Shown here: in pieces, positions 38,211 to 47,745 of the stretch | Position numbering within the stretch: the first letter of the stretch is position 1 | Layout of the letters: each line of letters begins with the position of its first letter | From: Pampus argenteus | Taxonomy: Eukaryota; Chordata; Actinopteri; Scombriformes; Stromateidae | Direction of reading: 5' to 3' | Length of the DNA stretch: 64,000 nt | NCBI GenBank assembly: GCA_036937835.1 | Contig: CM072864.1 | Location: 3,390,001 to 3,454,000, forward strand | Made by a program: the position numbers and the translations under genes | Notes under the pieces: model-generated | What the model saw: the letters and a program-made list of their open reading frames with translations, nothing else | Database searches by the model: none | What the model was told of the DNA's origin: nothing

Positions 38211-41208
38211 GAGAGAGAGAGACAGATCCCAGGACGACAGGCCGGGCAGGCAGCAGAATACCAAGTCTGCCCTGCTGCTGCAGGAAGCCTGGCACAGCCG
38301 AGCGGAGAGCGGCGGCTGCTGGGAATGCCAATGTGCTGCCCAGACTGCCGTCTCGCCTTGGCTCTTCTGATTGGCTAAACAGACCATTAGCTTCCTGATT
38401 ATGATTAGCCGAGTCATTATCTACACAAAAGTGGCTCATTTACCAATATTAAGAAGGCAAGGGAGAGGAGAAAAACAGCATATTTGCATGTGTTCTCCTA
38501 AAAATGAGGCAGGAAGCTGTTGCTCACAGAGAAAACTGAAGTGAAACACTGTTTTATCACCCTGCCGTGCAGCTAACATGATGAACTGTTCCATCTACGA
38601 GATGCCGTCGATGGGAGAAAGAAAAGGTTCTCACTAGATGATGAGGTGACCATTATTGGCTCATATTTTCTGGTCAAGGAGAGAAGCTGCGTCCTCAGAG
38701 GTCATAAAAACCAGGAGAGGGAGAGAACAAAAAAAAAATAAAAAAATAACCGTCTTGCCTTAGATATAATTGGAAGATATGCCATCTGTGCTTTTAACTG
38801 GACATATGCTGTTCAGCATCCAAGGCCAAGTGAGGGAAAGTTGAATAAAACCTAAGTGAAGGCTGACCCTCTGTTCCACCGATGTTTTACTTTCTACTTT
38901 CTTTTTTCAGCCTTTGCCCAAGGAGCCGTCGTAAGATGAAGCGGAGAAACGGGCAAGTATGTGAGATTTTAATGATGTGTTTTATTCTAATTTGCATGCT
39001 GAGTGTGTAACCCTGCTTCAGTTTCACTTACAAGACATACAAGCAACCAAATACGGTTTGATTGCTGCTTCTTGCGGAAAGCAGAAATAATAATAATATT
39101 TTTTTTTTTTTTAAGGGAAATGTGGTAAACAGCAGAAGCTATTTGCCTCAAATTTTAAGACGTATAAAAAAGCGCAGAGCTGGAATGAATTAGCCAATTA
39201 GCTGTGTGTAAATTCAAACGTAGCCGAGTTTGATTTCTAACAAACGCCGTAAAGTCCGCCGTAAATTAGCGGTTGGCGCAGTGCATCGTTTTCAAAGGTT
39301 GATAGATTGATAGATTACACCCCTTTATGATTCATATGCTTTTGCTTTTTCCATGCACATATTATACAGAGGATTACCAACCTCTGCTGGCAGCAGACTT
39401 GTAACATGACAGACAGAAACGGAGGATGCTAAACGTGGTAGAAGAGTGCTCACCTAACTAAGTTACAGTCTATGAATCTAATGAATAACAATGGCGTTAT
39501 CATCCGGCTAGCGTTAATGACATATGAAAGCTCTTGTCCCCGACTGTCAGTCCGACTTTTCACTGATTGGTCGTAGACAGAGACAGTATTTCGGTTAGTG
39601 TGGACGTTATTGTGTAGCTAAGACGAACTTTACGTCTCCCTGGTGCAACCAAGCGCCAACACAGCTTGAATATTCAACTAACTAGTCGCAACTTTGCACC
39701 GTAACTTTAGAGAGAAGTGGTGCAACAGGCTGCAGTACCGCACACATCACTGAGCTTTTGAGATACACTGAGGTTGGATTAAAGGGAAAGTCCGCTTCAC
39801 GTGTCCTTGTTTTCTTTTAGGACAAAGGTAGAAACTGATATTTATGGATGAAAACAGATGCCTATGATTTCCTACCTCACATTCCTCCAAGTCGGCAGGT
39901 AAAGTCGAGATTTAGCTGAATTCTTCCCGAGTACACGGCCGAGTATCTGTGAGGCGTTTTATATCCTGCAAAAAACACAAGCATTTGAAATCTGCATGCT
40001 TTATGTCTCCTCGCCAATATTCAAAGATTGATTTTCCCTCTTCCACCAAGAAAACAAATGAATCATGCACAATTACCAAGGACAGGGAGAAAAGGGGAAT
40101 CGGGGGCGTCATAAATATTTATTTGCCAGTCCTGGGAATTTGTGCAATTCTGTGTGGATTTGCCAAATCATATTTAAGTGTCTGAATGATTTATATGGGG
40201 CGGTCCTGGGGTGTCAAATGTGTCCACTGCCACCCCCTGAATCATTTATGTTATTCACATTTATGTATTTATCTATATAACATATTCATGGCGTCGTTCT
40301 ATTATCATTCAAATGGGTTTCTTGATCAAACGATTGGCTAAATTAAGTCATTAACTGCAGAATTTCAGTACGAAATATATTTGTATTTACACTTATGGGC
40401 CTCCCGTCTCTTCACATAATTATTCATAAAAGTTGGAGAAGCTATGAGAGTGTCTTAAAATAAACCCCCTTTATATGTGCAAATGCTTTCATTAGTCATA
40501 AATGATATATGATATGAAATAATCCACACTGCTAGCGTCATTATTTTTCCCCCACCTGCTGTTAAAAAAGGCAGTGAGGAGAGAGTTAAAATGTAAAAAA
40601 AAGTATTTTCTGGTGTCTCCGTCATTGATTAAAAAGCCTATTTCACTGCTGAAGCCTTAATCAATGACCGTCGTTAATGTGAGGGACGCTCACCACCTCA
40701 CAGTGAAGCCTCTTGTAACGTTTCTCATTAATTTCATCATTTATTAGGAGGATTCTCGTTTCCGACAGGCACAGAAACGACAAGATGTTAAATCTGGACT
40801 CTCATTTCGTTGTTAATTTGCTCACATGCTGTCTGTTAAAGTGTTTTGCTGGATATTTATAATTTCTTCCATGTAGTTGGCATGGATTTTTTTTTTTGTT
40901 TTTGTTTTTATAGACTGATCTGATGAGGGAAGAATCTCCTCTGAAGCTTAAAATTGGCTCATTTACAACATTTTGTGGTTAATTAAACTGTCTTTATTTA
41001 TTTTTTAATGCATTAAATAAAAATGATTAAGCGGGTTTATTAGATTCAGATATATGCTGGAGGTTTTTTTTTTACTACCGCTGTGACTTTTACATAAAAG
41101 TGTCTTGATCAGATGTAAAGTTGTCACATTTACATAACAAAGGCGTCTGAATGAGGCTCATGATTTTTTATTTATTTTTTTTATTCTTGTCCTCAACAGG
41201 TTCATTGA
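10363..41208 (+). CDS. tafa5: TAFA5 (FAM19A5) secreted neurokine, whole gene model (4 coding exons)
   Basis: Spliced CDS is join(10363-10459, 19952-20101, 28905-29032, 41200-41208), which is 384 bases or 127 residues plus stop. Residues 1-32 hold a hydrophobic signal or anchor segment (about 15-28, rich in Leu, Cys and Trp). The secreted domain follows, with GTCEIV at 38-43, RRTIARQTARCACRRGQIAG at 53-72, TTRARPACVD at 73-82, QWCEMAPCLEGE at 90-101 and NRSGWTC at 108-114. These match vertebrate TAFA5 as I know it. Eight cysteines lie in the secreted part (40, 63, 65, 80, 92, 97, 103, 114), whereas TAFA1-4 have ten. N108-R-S is an N-glycosylation sequon. The start resembles the shorter human isoform (MQLLKAL...). 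Intron phases are 1, 1, 0. The family is secreted, mainly by brain cells; S1PR2 has been proposed as a TAFA5 receptor. The sequence does not show whether this is the a or b teleost paralogue. No frameshift or internal stop is present. Confidence 0.93.
10590..10632 (+). repeat. (AT)n(GT)n microsatellite
   Basis: An imperfect AT tract followed by 11 GT units, 130 bases inside intron 1. Confidence 0.9.
11958..12015 (+). repeat. (AT)n(GT)24 microsatellite
   Basis: Short AT run followed by about 24 GT units in intron 1. Confidence 0.95.
12521..12680. repeat. short tandem GTGTTTTCA plus dispersed repeat
   Basis: Three tandem copies of GTGTTTTC(A/G) at 12521-12547 run into CCCCCAAGTGGCCAAAAA and a long A tract. 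The GTGGCC phrase is shared with the block at about 7567. It lies in tafa5 intron 1. Confidence 0.4.
14326..14376 (+). repeat. 24-bp G-rich tandem duplication, possible G-quadruplex
   Basis: A unit beginning TGGTGGGAGGGGTATGGGTG occurs twice with a period of 24 bases (from 14334 and from 14358). At least six runs of three or more G are packed into 50 bases on the sense strand of intron 1, which meets the usual G-quadruplex pattern. Confidence 0.85.
18969..18994 (+). repeat. (GT)13 microsatellite
   Basis: GT tract in intron 1, about 960 bases before exon 2. Confidence 0.92.
19404..19429 (+). repeat. (AC)13 microsatellite
   Basis: CA tract in intron 1, about 520 bases before exon 2. Confidence 0.92.
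19952..20101 (+). CDS. tafa5: tafa5 coding exon 2 (first half of TAFA domain)
   Basis: The 150-base exon encodes residues 33-82 and the first base of codon 83. It carries the most conserved block of the protein: GTCEIVMLNRDSS, then RRTIARQTARCACRRGQIAG, then TTRARPACVD, with four of the eight secreted-domain cysteines (40, 63, 65, 80). The acceptor is TTTGGCAG with a branch-point-like GCTAAT about 38 bases upstream. The donor is GTGAGT at 20102. Human TAFA5 has LDRDSSQ where this has LNRDSSV. Both flanking introns are phase 1, so skipping the exon would keep the frame but remove half the domain. Confidence 0.95.
20175..20193 (+). repeat. (GT)9 just downstream of exon 2 donor
   Basis: A short sense-strand GT run begins 73 bases after the exon 2 donor. 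In RNA it is a UG tract, a known class of binding site for splicing regulators of the CELF and TDP-43 families. Confidence 0.9.
21590..21970. promoter_or_regulatory. candidate conserved non-coding element, intron 2
   Basis: Low-repeat sequence with GATGCTAATTAACTTTAG, AAATTGATTATTACTGC and ATATTGCATGAGAATGCAAT (two octamer-like halves in opposite orientation). Candidate neural enhancer by motif style only. Confidence 0.22.
22405..22940 (+). mobile_element. degraded L1-type LINE ORF1 relic
   Basis: Sense-strand frames read in order as a fish L1-like ORF1: a polar N-terminus (FGNTCERDKRTTP), a coiled-coil-like stretch spread over two frames (EGEIALLQSIKGMIKGLQSL, then GASLEL, SENVVLKCSMQTVENKVAAV), and the start of an RNA-binding domain (IVFS..., then CESAVQQFMTERLKM). 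The order and spacing match non-LTR retrotransposon ORF1 proteins, in which a leucine-rich coiled coil precedes a 'VF.G' strand and a C-E..V..F helix. At least two frameshifts and stops break it. It ends in a GAAA repeat. It lies inside tafa5 intron 2, in the same orientation as the gene. Only ORF1 is present; no reverse transcriptase follows. Confidence 0.65.
22941..22979 (+). repeat. (GAAA)n microsatellite
   Basis: About nine GAAA units directly after the L1-type ORF1 relic. Confidence 0.93.
26124..26175 (+). repeat. (GT)26 microsatellite
   Basis: Pure GT tract in intron 2. Confidence 0.96.
26926..26953 (+). repeat. (GT)14 microsatellite
   Basis: Pure GT tract in intron 2, about 160 bases before the TCCTC array. 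Confidence 0.94.
27115..27556 (+). repeat. (TCCTC)n pentanucleotide array, about 440 bp
   Basis: About 88 pentamers run with very few interruptions. The only clear variants are three TCGTCCCC segments near 27257, 27332 and 27427, spaced 75 and 95 bases apart (15 and 19 units). Because 5 x 3 = 15, every frame repeats a five-residue word (SPLLS on +, ERRGE on -), which explains the long spurious ORFs. The strict purine/pyrimidine strand split could favour triplex or hairpin structures. It lies in intron 2. Confidence 0.97.
28905..29032 (+). CDS. tafa5: tafa5 coding exon 3 (second half of TAFA domain)
   Basis: The 128-base exon completes codon 83 (G+CG, Ala) and encodes residues 84-125, starting RIVRSRQWCEMAPCLEGE and including NRSGWTC. 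It supplies cysteines 92, 97, 103 and 114 and the N-glycosylation sequon at 108. The acceptor CCCTCCCAG follows a long pyrimidine tract, with a branch-like CTAAT about 40 bases upstream. The donor is GTAATT at 29033. Compared with human (ARIIKTKQWCDMLPCLEG), most changes are conservative. The exon ends in phase 0 after RIKTVT. Confidence 0.94.
32252..32283 (+). repeat. (AC)16 microsatellite
   Basis: Pure AC tract in intron 3. Confidence 0.94.
33186..33220 (+). repeat. (CA)n microsatellite with one interruption
   Basis: CA tract in intron 3 with an AA interruption near its end. Confidence 0.92.
33759..33796 (+). repeat. (CA)19 microsatellite
   Basis: CA tract in intron 3. Confidence 0.94.
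34561..35010. promoter_or_regulatory. candidate conserved non-coding element, intron 3
   Basis: This is low-repeat sequence with a perfect octamer ATTTGCAT (34614-34621), a nearby ATATGCATGC and several TAAT-type homeodomain cores. It lacks microsatellites, unlike its flanks. Function is inference only and needs cross-species alignment. Confidence 0.25.
38179..38222 (+). repeat. (GACA)n(GA)n microsatellite
   Basis: GATA/GACA units pass into GA units, in intron 3 about 700 bases before the possible alternative exon. Confidence 0.92.
38911..38956 (+). CDS. tafa5: possible alternative 3' coding exon of tafa5 (tail PLPKEPS)
   Basis: A very strong acceptor (ACTTTCTACTTTCTTTTTTCAG) precedes an open segment that in phase 0 reads Pro-Leu-Pro-Lys-Glu-Pro-Ser-stop (TAA at 38932-38934). 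Candidate donors follow at 38957 (GTATGT) and 38961 (GTGAGA), giving an exon of 46 or 50 bases. Joined to exon 3 it would give a 132-residue protein with a different tail. The stop is less than 30 bases before the next junction, so nonsense-mediated decay would not be expected. It could equally be a chance acceptor. No poly(A) signal is obvious just downstream, so I read it as a cassette rather than a terminal exon. Confidence 0.3.
39905..40710. promoter_or_regulatory. candidate conserved non-coding element, intron 3
   Basis: An 800-base low-repeat stretch just before the terminal exon, rich in ATAAATATTTATTTG, AATCATTTA and TAATTA-like words. No coding frame of note is present. Confidence 0.22.
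41200..41208 (+). CDS. tafa5: tafa5 terminal coding segment (Val-His-stop)
   Basis: After a pyrimidine-rich acceptor (TTATTCTTGTCCTCAACAG) the sequence reads GTT CAT TGA. In phase 0 this makes the C-terminus KTVTVH, close to human KTTTVS. It also fits the family pattern of a tiny last coding segment that starts with Val. With this exon the protein is 127 residues, exactly two more than the human short isoform, a difference already explained in exon 1. I therefore prefer it over the competing exon at 38911, but a 9-base match is weak evidence on its own. Confidence 0.6.
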   Translation, partial: VH

Positions 41209-41745
41209 CATCAATGCTACAAAAGGAACTGGGGCCAATCACTACACCGACACGTGTCCATTCACCAACGAGGCTCCGAAACTTTACACCAGACCTGACC
41301 TTCAGTAAAAAAAATAAAATAATAATAATTATAAATAATATTAATAATAATAACAACACAGATCTTCTCCAGGATCTCGGCTGTTCATTTGGTCCAGACA
41401 CTTCTGAGAAGTCTCAAGTGAGCAGCACGGTTCACCATCGGCATCGAATCTTCACCGCAGCCACATTTACAGACACATCATAGAACAAAAACCCTGCGAG
41501 GAGCACTTATATCAGCAGAGGAATATTCATTAAAATACATCATGTCTGGGGTTTGTTTTTATTTGTTAGCCACCGTCACGTCTGCGGGGGGGGGGGGGTC
41601 AGGTCATTGAAGATTTTTTTCATACCTTTGTGGCTTGATTTAGACGTGTCAGAAGGTCTAAAGTCAGCCCCTTCATCTTCTTTACTATCGCCAAGTTTCT
41701 TTAAGGACAGCTCGCTGCTAAGAGCCCAGGCCGTATCATCCAAAC

Positions 41746-41805
<60 letters not shown>

Positions 41806-41851
41806 CCTCTCTCTCTCTCCCTCTCTCTCTCTCTCTCTCCCTCTCTCTCTC
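41746..41851 (+). repeat. (CT)n tract with CCCT interruptions
   Basis: About 105 bases of CT dinucleotides broken by CCCTCT steps, in the predicted 3' UTR. Confidence 0.93.
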
Positions 41852-42180
41852 ATATGACTGGGTAATGCCTCCGACATCTCTGCATACACACAAAAAAACG
41901 GGACGTTGTGAAATAGCATGAAAGTCTTGCTGGAATGTCACAGAAGAGGAGACGACAGAAACGACTGTTGACTGTCTTTACTCGATGAATGAAGGTCACG
42001 GAGGTGAGATGTGGACATTTTAGCTTGTAACTTATGTTGTTTTTGTTTTTGTTTTTTTTAATGTGGTGCAAACATAGACTAGAAGTGTAGTTTTTGTCAA
42101 TGAACCTCACATATCATGTACACACCATCGGGAGCATTTAGCAGATGTGGACCCCCCTGGCTCATTGTAATGGTCCATAC

Positions 42181-42206
42181 TGTGTGTGTGTGTGTGTGTC
42201 TGTGTG

Positions 42207-42254
<48 letters not shown>
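42181..42254 (+). repeat. (TG)n tract in predicted 3' UTR
   Basis: About 37 TG units with single TC and GC interruptions. UG-rich if transcribed. Confidence 0.94.
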
Positions 42255-42255
<1 letters not shown>

Positions 42256-42410
42256 ACATCCACTGATACACTGTGAAATATGTCATATCACATCATTCAT
42301 ACTCTTGTACATTTTTGGGACACGCTCGGACCATCTGGTAAAAAGAAGCATTTGTGATTTTACAGATGTTTGATCGTGTTTGAATCTTCACAGATGAATC
42401 CTAAGTTTGC

Positions 42411-42459
42411 CTTTTCTTTTCTTTTCTTTTCTTTTCTTTTCTTTTCTTTTCTTTTCTTT
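42411..42459 (+). repeat. (CTTTT)n pentanucleotide repeat
   Basis: About ten CTTTT units in the predicted 3' UTR. In RNA this is a pyrimidine tract of the kind bound by PTB-like proteins. Confidence 0.93.
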
Positions 42460-43010
42460 AGTAAATAGAGATATTTATATTGGGGGGAATATTATGGGTG
42501 GGGGTGTGGGGGGTCTACAATATGTCACATAAGTTAAATTCTGTAATTAAAATCAATTCATGTGTGATTAAAAGTATTTCAGAATAATTCTTGTGTAAAT
42601 GGACTATATTTTGATATGAAATGTTTTGCCCAGCTGGAAGTGATATTTGCTGATTTCAGATGCTTGATATATTTGAAATTATGTACATATAAACACACAC
42701 ACACAGTATTTAATCAATTATTTTCTGTTCTGTGTGTCTTATTCCAAGACATTAAGAGAGGTGGACACAATAACATGAACACCACTAAGACATCTGGCTA
42801 CAGACACAAGCTCCAGTCTGCAGGATGAATTAACATCTTCACATGTTTCTCATGATCACGTTATGCTGGTGTTCCTGTTAATGAGTCAACCCTGTGGTTT
42901 TGTTTTTTTTCATTTCTTTGTACTAAAAATCCTGTACATCTCCATCTTAATGTATGCATTTGAGGATATAAAAAGAGCATCCACACCAGGGAGCTGCGGC
43001 GTGTGAATTT

Positions 43011-43011
<1 letters not shown>

Positions 43012-43089
<78 letters not shown>
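43012..43089 (+). repeat. (GT)39 microsatellite in predicted 3' UTR
   Basis: Uninterrupted GT tract ending about 115 bases before the candidate poly(A) signal. Confidence 0.96.
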
Positions 43090-43094
<5 letters not shown>

Positions 43095-43203
43095 AGGTCA
43101 ACAGTGGTCTGTGTAGTGAGAAAAATACCAATTTCCACCTGATCCCATACCTTTGATTTCATGCTGCCTTTATTTATCGCATCTTTGGCTTGTGCTCACT
43201 TTA

Positions 43204-43209
43204 AATAAA
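43204..43209 (+). terminator. candidate poly(A) signal AATAAA
   Basis: AATAAA within TTTAAATAAATTG is followed 10-25 bases later by T/G-rich sequence (TGTCCCTTTGATTTGAGT). It is the first well-formed signal after the compact 3' UTR-like stretch. Alternative sites cannot be excluded. Confidence 0.35.
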
Positions 43210-45298
43210 TTGTCCCTTTGATTTGAGTCACTATCAAAGCAGGAACTGCTGCTACACTCACACACACTCACACACACTCACACACAGATACACACAGATA
43301 CACAGAGATATCAGTCAAATCCACAGAAGAACAGAAACTACCATAACTTCCTGTAAAACGGTCAAAATCTCAAAAGTATTTATTCATATTCAGAGTCATC
43401 ATACTGACTCTAATCTAAAGCCTCAAGCTGATGGAGTCCTTAAATGATTGTAAATATAAATGCATCCTCTATATGTATATATATATATGTCTATATGTAA
43501 ATATTTTATACGTTTGTTCTGAAAACTACACGAAGCTACAAGCTAATTATTTCCCAAACATGACACAGCATCTGCATCTGAAACAAATTGAAACAATTAC
43601 AAAAAAAACAAAAAAAAAACTTCTGCTGATACTATAACAAAATTGGGTAATAATTTCTGTAAAAGCCCTGAATATGATGTATTATTATAATGTAGACTAC
43701 TGCATAATGAATCGAAACGGCTGCATGTTGCATTACACAAGTTGCCATAAGTGAATGTATGTTGTCATGACTGCACAGAGCGTTTATTTAGGCTCAACAC
43801 ATTTAGTATATTAACACATAATAACATGGTGACGGTTTAAGCTGAAGCCTGCAGTGACTGGATGAAGCACACATGAAGGTTTCTCCGTGTTTGACAGTGA
43901 GGAAGGAACCGTATGACGCTCTTTAACAGCCGGGGTTCTGGTGATGTATGACCCCGCCCGCCAATCCCACAAGAATACAAATCATTGCATGTTTATGTTT
44001 TTTTTTTCTACCAAAACCAACGATTTATAGCGGCCACTTCTTTTGTTGATTTTATGTATTGTATGTATTGATTTATTGCCACCTGCTGATTATCAACGAC
44101 GACTGACCCGATCAGTCATTGATCGACTCAACGGCTGTAATCTGTGTCCACATCTTTGGGTTTGTAAAGCTTTCATAGGAAAAACAATATTCAGCACTTC
44201 ACTTTTAATTAATTAATCCTTATTCATTTCCTTATTCATTTCTAAAATATTACTCAATTAAATGAGTCATTAGTCAGCTGAACATATTAGCTCACAAATG
44301 AATATGGTTACAAATCAAGTTTCCAATAATGAATGATTCACATATACATATTTATTTATTTTTTTTACTTTAAATTGACTTTATTTATGACTTTTTATGA
44401 CTTTGAACTTAACACAACTAACTAAAGTCTAATAAGTGTATCATATATTTGTGTCTTTGCACGGTTTTTATAACCATTAATAAGAAAAATAGGTCAAAAT
44501 GTAATATACAGTAAAAGCATGAATATTACGTTGCATTGTAGAAACTTTGACATATGTAATCTCTGTATTCCCACCCAACCCCCACACAATCACACGTGTT
44601 GTTTCAACGCTCCATTTTGAACGTCTTACTTTCCGTCTTTACCGGTTTTAAAACGCGGTTTCCTGTCAGGAGCAACAAGCGGCGCGTCGGTGGTTTTCGG
44701 CCCTCTGGCGTCTGTGGTACAGTACAGTATGTTCGAGTATGTTCACTGTGTTGTGCTGTAACCAGACTCCCCGTGTGTCCTGCTTTCAGGAGCAATCACG
44801 GTACTCATTAGATCTTATAATGTTTCATGCAACATACGTGAATTAATCATTGAGTTATACTTGACCTGATTATTTGATTATTCTTGTAATGACCAATTCT
44901 GGTTAAAATGTGGTTTCGCTATTAGACGTGGATGAATATAAGAGATGTGTGGATATGTATTGTGTTGATGGATGGATGGATAGAACAACAACAGAAGAGA
45001 GAGAGCTTTATTTCTGGGCTTCACACCTGCGTTATCAAGTATCCTCAGTGTCAATACTGGAGAATATCGACCATCATGTAACATAATAACACTTGATGGT
45101 TTCTGGCCTTACAAGCTGTTTTCTGTTTTCAAAAATAATAATTGTATTTACACTTGTGGGATATCTTTTCCCCGCTTCAAGAAAACCTTCAGGTGCAGGA
45201 CTGACAAATGTTTCAGCACCGGTGGCCTTCGTTGTTGTATTTATGTTTTGCTGCTGAGTCCTCTGTGTCCACAACAGATCCCTGGCTGAGCCTAATGA

Positions 45299-45331
<33 letters not shown>
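45299..45331 (+). repeat. (AC)16 microsatellite
   Basis: Pure AC/CA tract in the downstream region. Confidence 0.93.
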
Positions 45332-45333
<2 letters not shown>

Positions 45334-45542
45334 CTCCAGGCACAGACTTGACTTGCTAAACACAGCGTTGTTGAACGGCGCCGCCGCAGTGTAGCAAATT
45401 AGCATTTATGCCCACATAAAAATCCATTTTCTGATCCATTAGCTTAGCATAGTGCTAATGAGTTGCAGCTGATGACTCGCCAGGGATTTCGGGGGTTAGC
45501 TAGTGAATCGTCATTAGAGGTAGAGACACTTCCAAGGCTTTC

Positions 45543-45568
45543 GTGTGTGTGTGTGTGTGTGTGTGTGT
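45543..45568 (+). repeat. (GT)13 microsatellite
   Basis: GT tract about 210 bases after the CA tract at 45299, in opposite orientation. Confidence 0.92.
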
Positions 45569-47347
45569 AGCGTGCATGGCCTGTGCTGTCTGTACCATAC
45601 TGTAACATACTGATACGTTTTTTACATTAAGCCCAATTCGAGCCCAACGTCTTACACACACCTACGTGTTTAATTTGTGGGAAATGGAAGCGCCGCTGTC
45701 AAATTAAATCTGCCGTGCTATCCCTCAAACTAACGACGGCTGCGCTCGACAATTACAAACCATCACAGGTAAGCAGAGCAGCGCCGGCTCCTTAAAAAAC
45801 ACTTCATACACACCGAGTGAACCGCACAATACAATCAAAGGTATCAATGCACCGAGCCCGGAGCGGCAATGTCAAATTCAGACCTGCTTAGGTGAAGATA
45901 TGTTCGGCGCCCGCGTGCCATTGACGCACTTGACACCGATGAATGCGAGAAGCAGACATGCAGCTGAATTAAATGTCATTCACGCCGCTGAGTGATTTCC
46001 TATGAGGAGAGAGAGGCAGGCAAAAACGATATCAGCGTCATCTGGAAACGTTTCCCGGCTGCCAAAGCCTCTCAGTCCAGGACCTTTCGCAGCGTTCCTC
46101 TGGGATGAGGGGGAGGGAGGGGAGAGAGACGAAGGTATAAAATGGTCGTTTTGCTAGAGCAACACAAGCTAATTTATCATTCTCCAGGGGTCAGGCGACG
46201 CTCCCTTGGTTGTGAATTTTAATGTTGTTTTTTATGGGTCTTAATAAACTCTATTTTGCTGCGAGCGTTTATGCAGAAGAGCACAACATCCTTCACTCGG
46301 CTCATTTAGTGAGTCAAGGAGAGACGGGTTGGGGGCCAGAGCCAAGTTTATCCAATGGAGTCATCATTTTCTTACACTAACAGGGCACATTGAGGTGGCA
46401 ATTTGAAGGTATTGGAAAAGGTATGGAAGTCATTCACATGCGTCTAGATAATATCTCTCCTTACCTAGAAGAAGTTTCAAAATACCTCATGAGCTGCTCA
46501 TTATAGCGTGCAGGATAAATCAGTTGTATTATCTCTTTATGAGAGTAATTCAGCCTCTTCCCGTTGCTGAGAGTGCTGTAAAGTCAAACATGTCAAACAG
46601 GAAGATGGGACTGAATAATTAACAATTCATTACATATAAAATAACTGATAACCAAAAGCCCAACACTGAATGCACAGAGGGACTATAATGCACAACGTTA
46701 ATTCTCAGTTGTCCCTTTAACTGCGTGTCAACTCGTCTTTCGGACAAAAACAAAAGGAAGTCGGGGGTCATATTTTGCCATTGACCTGTTTACGCAGCAG
46801 GAAATTCTCCGTGATGAGGGTATGGATCTCCACGCAGGTCCTACTGACTTGTTCATCGAATTTTTAAAAGGTTGAGTGGCACCATTTAACACCGGGGTCA
46901 ATTCGTCACATGATCGCTTCCCCATGATCCCCAGGCCCTGCATGAGGACAATTAACAGACCCACCGCTGAGGACATCGCTTGTTTATTTGCGGCTACTCG
47001 TTCCTACTGGACCCGCAACAACGAGAACATCCAGATGTCACAGAGGACATAAGGAAAAGCTATTCCTTTTTTAAACTTTATTATCTTCTGAATCTACTAT
47101 GATTGGCCTCATTCCTGCTGTCCTTTAGCCATTTTTCACCGATTGGTTAATTTGACCTGGCCATTTAATAATAAAAATCTGTATTTTTCATGTAACTATT
47201 TCCAGTAAATATGGCTGAGAAACACCGAGCTGTCTCCGAGCTGTCTTGCACTTTAATCCCTGTATTCGCCCATCAGGACAAGCTTTGTTTTCTCTGCCTC
47301 TAAAACAAAGAAACAAGATATCCTCAACTGTGAAATATGTAAAAGTT

Positions 47348-47370
47348 TAAAAAAAAAAAAAAAAAAAAAA
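47348..47370 (+). repeat. poly(A) tract
   Basis: Pure A run of more than 20 bases, possibly a retroposon tail; no body was recognised upstream. Confidence 0.85.
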
Positions 47371-47522
47371 CGTCTGTCATTGCAGGCAGTCTGTCATTGC
47401 CAGTCTTGATTAGCTGAAACTCTGCTGAGCTCAGTGTCCTGTCCTGGACCTCCTGACTCGAAAATGAGGTCCTCTGGGTTTTAGCTGTGACAGATTGAGG
47501 GTGTCAGGAGGTACTCCCAAGG

Positions 47523-47703
47523 GTGTGTGTGTGTGTGTGTGTGTGTGGAAGTGTGCACATTCATGCATGTATACTAGTTTAAGTGTGTGTACACGCATTT
47601 GCCTTTGTGCACCCGTGCATGATCTAATGTGCGTTCATTTATGTGTATGTGCTTCCTGCTCACATACTATACTGTAAGTGTGTGTGCATGCACTTATTGC
47701 ATT

Positions 47704-47744
<41 letters not shown>
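47523..47744 (+). repeat. paired GT microsatellites with GTGTGCA-rich spacer
   Basis: GT tracts at about 47523-47547 and 47706-47744 flank a spacer rich in GTGTGCA, ATGTGT and TGCAT words. The whole block is near-alternating purine/pyrimidine, a sequence type prone to left-handed (Z) DNA. Confidence 0.85.

Positions 47745-47745
<1 letters not shown>

Larger units (their letters stand above)
29033..41199 (+). other. tafa5: tafa5 intron 3 (12,167 bases)
   Basis: This phase-0 intron has a GTAATT donor and a CAACAG acceptor. It carries CA repeats (32253, 33186, 33759), a GACA repeat (38179-38222), the possible alternative exon at 38911 and several low-repeat blocks that may be conserved regulatory DNA (34561-35010, 39905-40710). 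A 140-codon frame at 34616-35038 has no recognisable domain and overlaps one of these blocks. Confidence 0.75.
41209..43230 (+). other. tafa5: probable tafa5 3' UTR
   Basis: No coding potential follows the TGA at 41206. About 2 kb of AT-rich sequence runs to an AATAAA at 43204 followed by a GT-rich stretch, a plausible poly(A) site. An earlier AATAAA lies near 41315 inside an A-rich run. The stretch holds a G run (41586-41598), a CT tract, two UG tracts, a UUUUC tract and many AU-rich segments. The end is uncertain by hundreds of bases. Confidence 0.4.

Noticed and set aside
46728..46976. 82-codon - strand ORF
   Set aside because: No domain recognised; lies in a block that may be conserved non-coding DNA.
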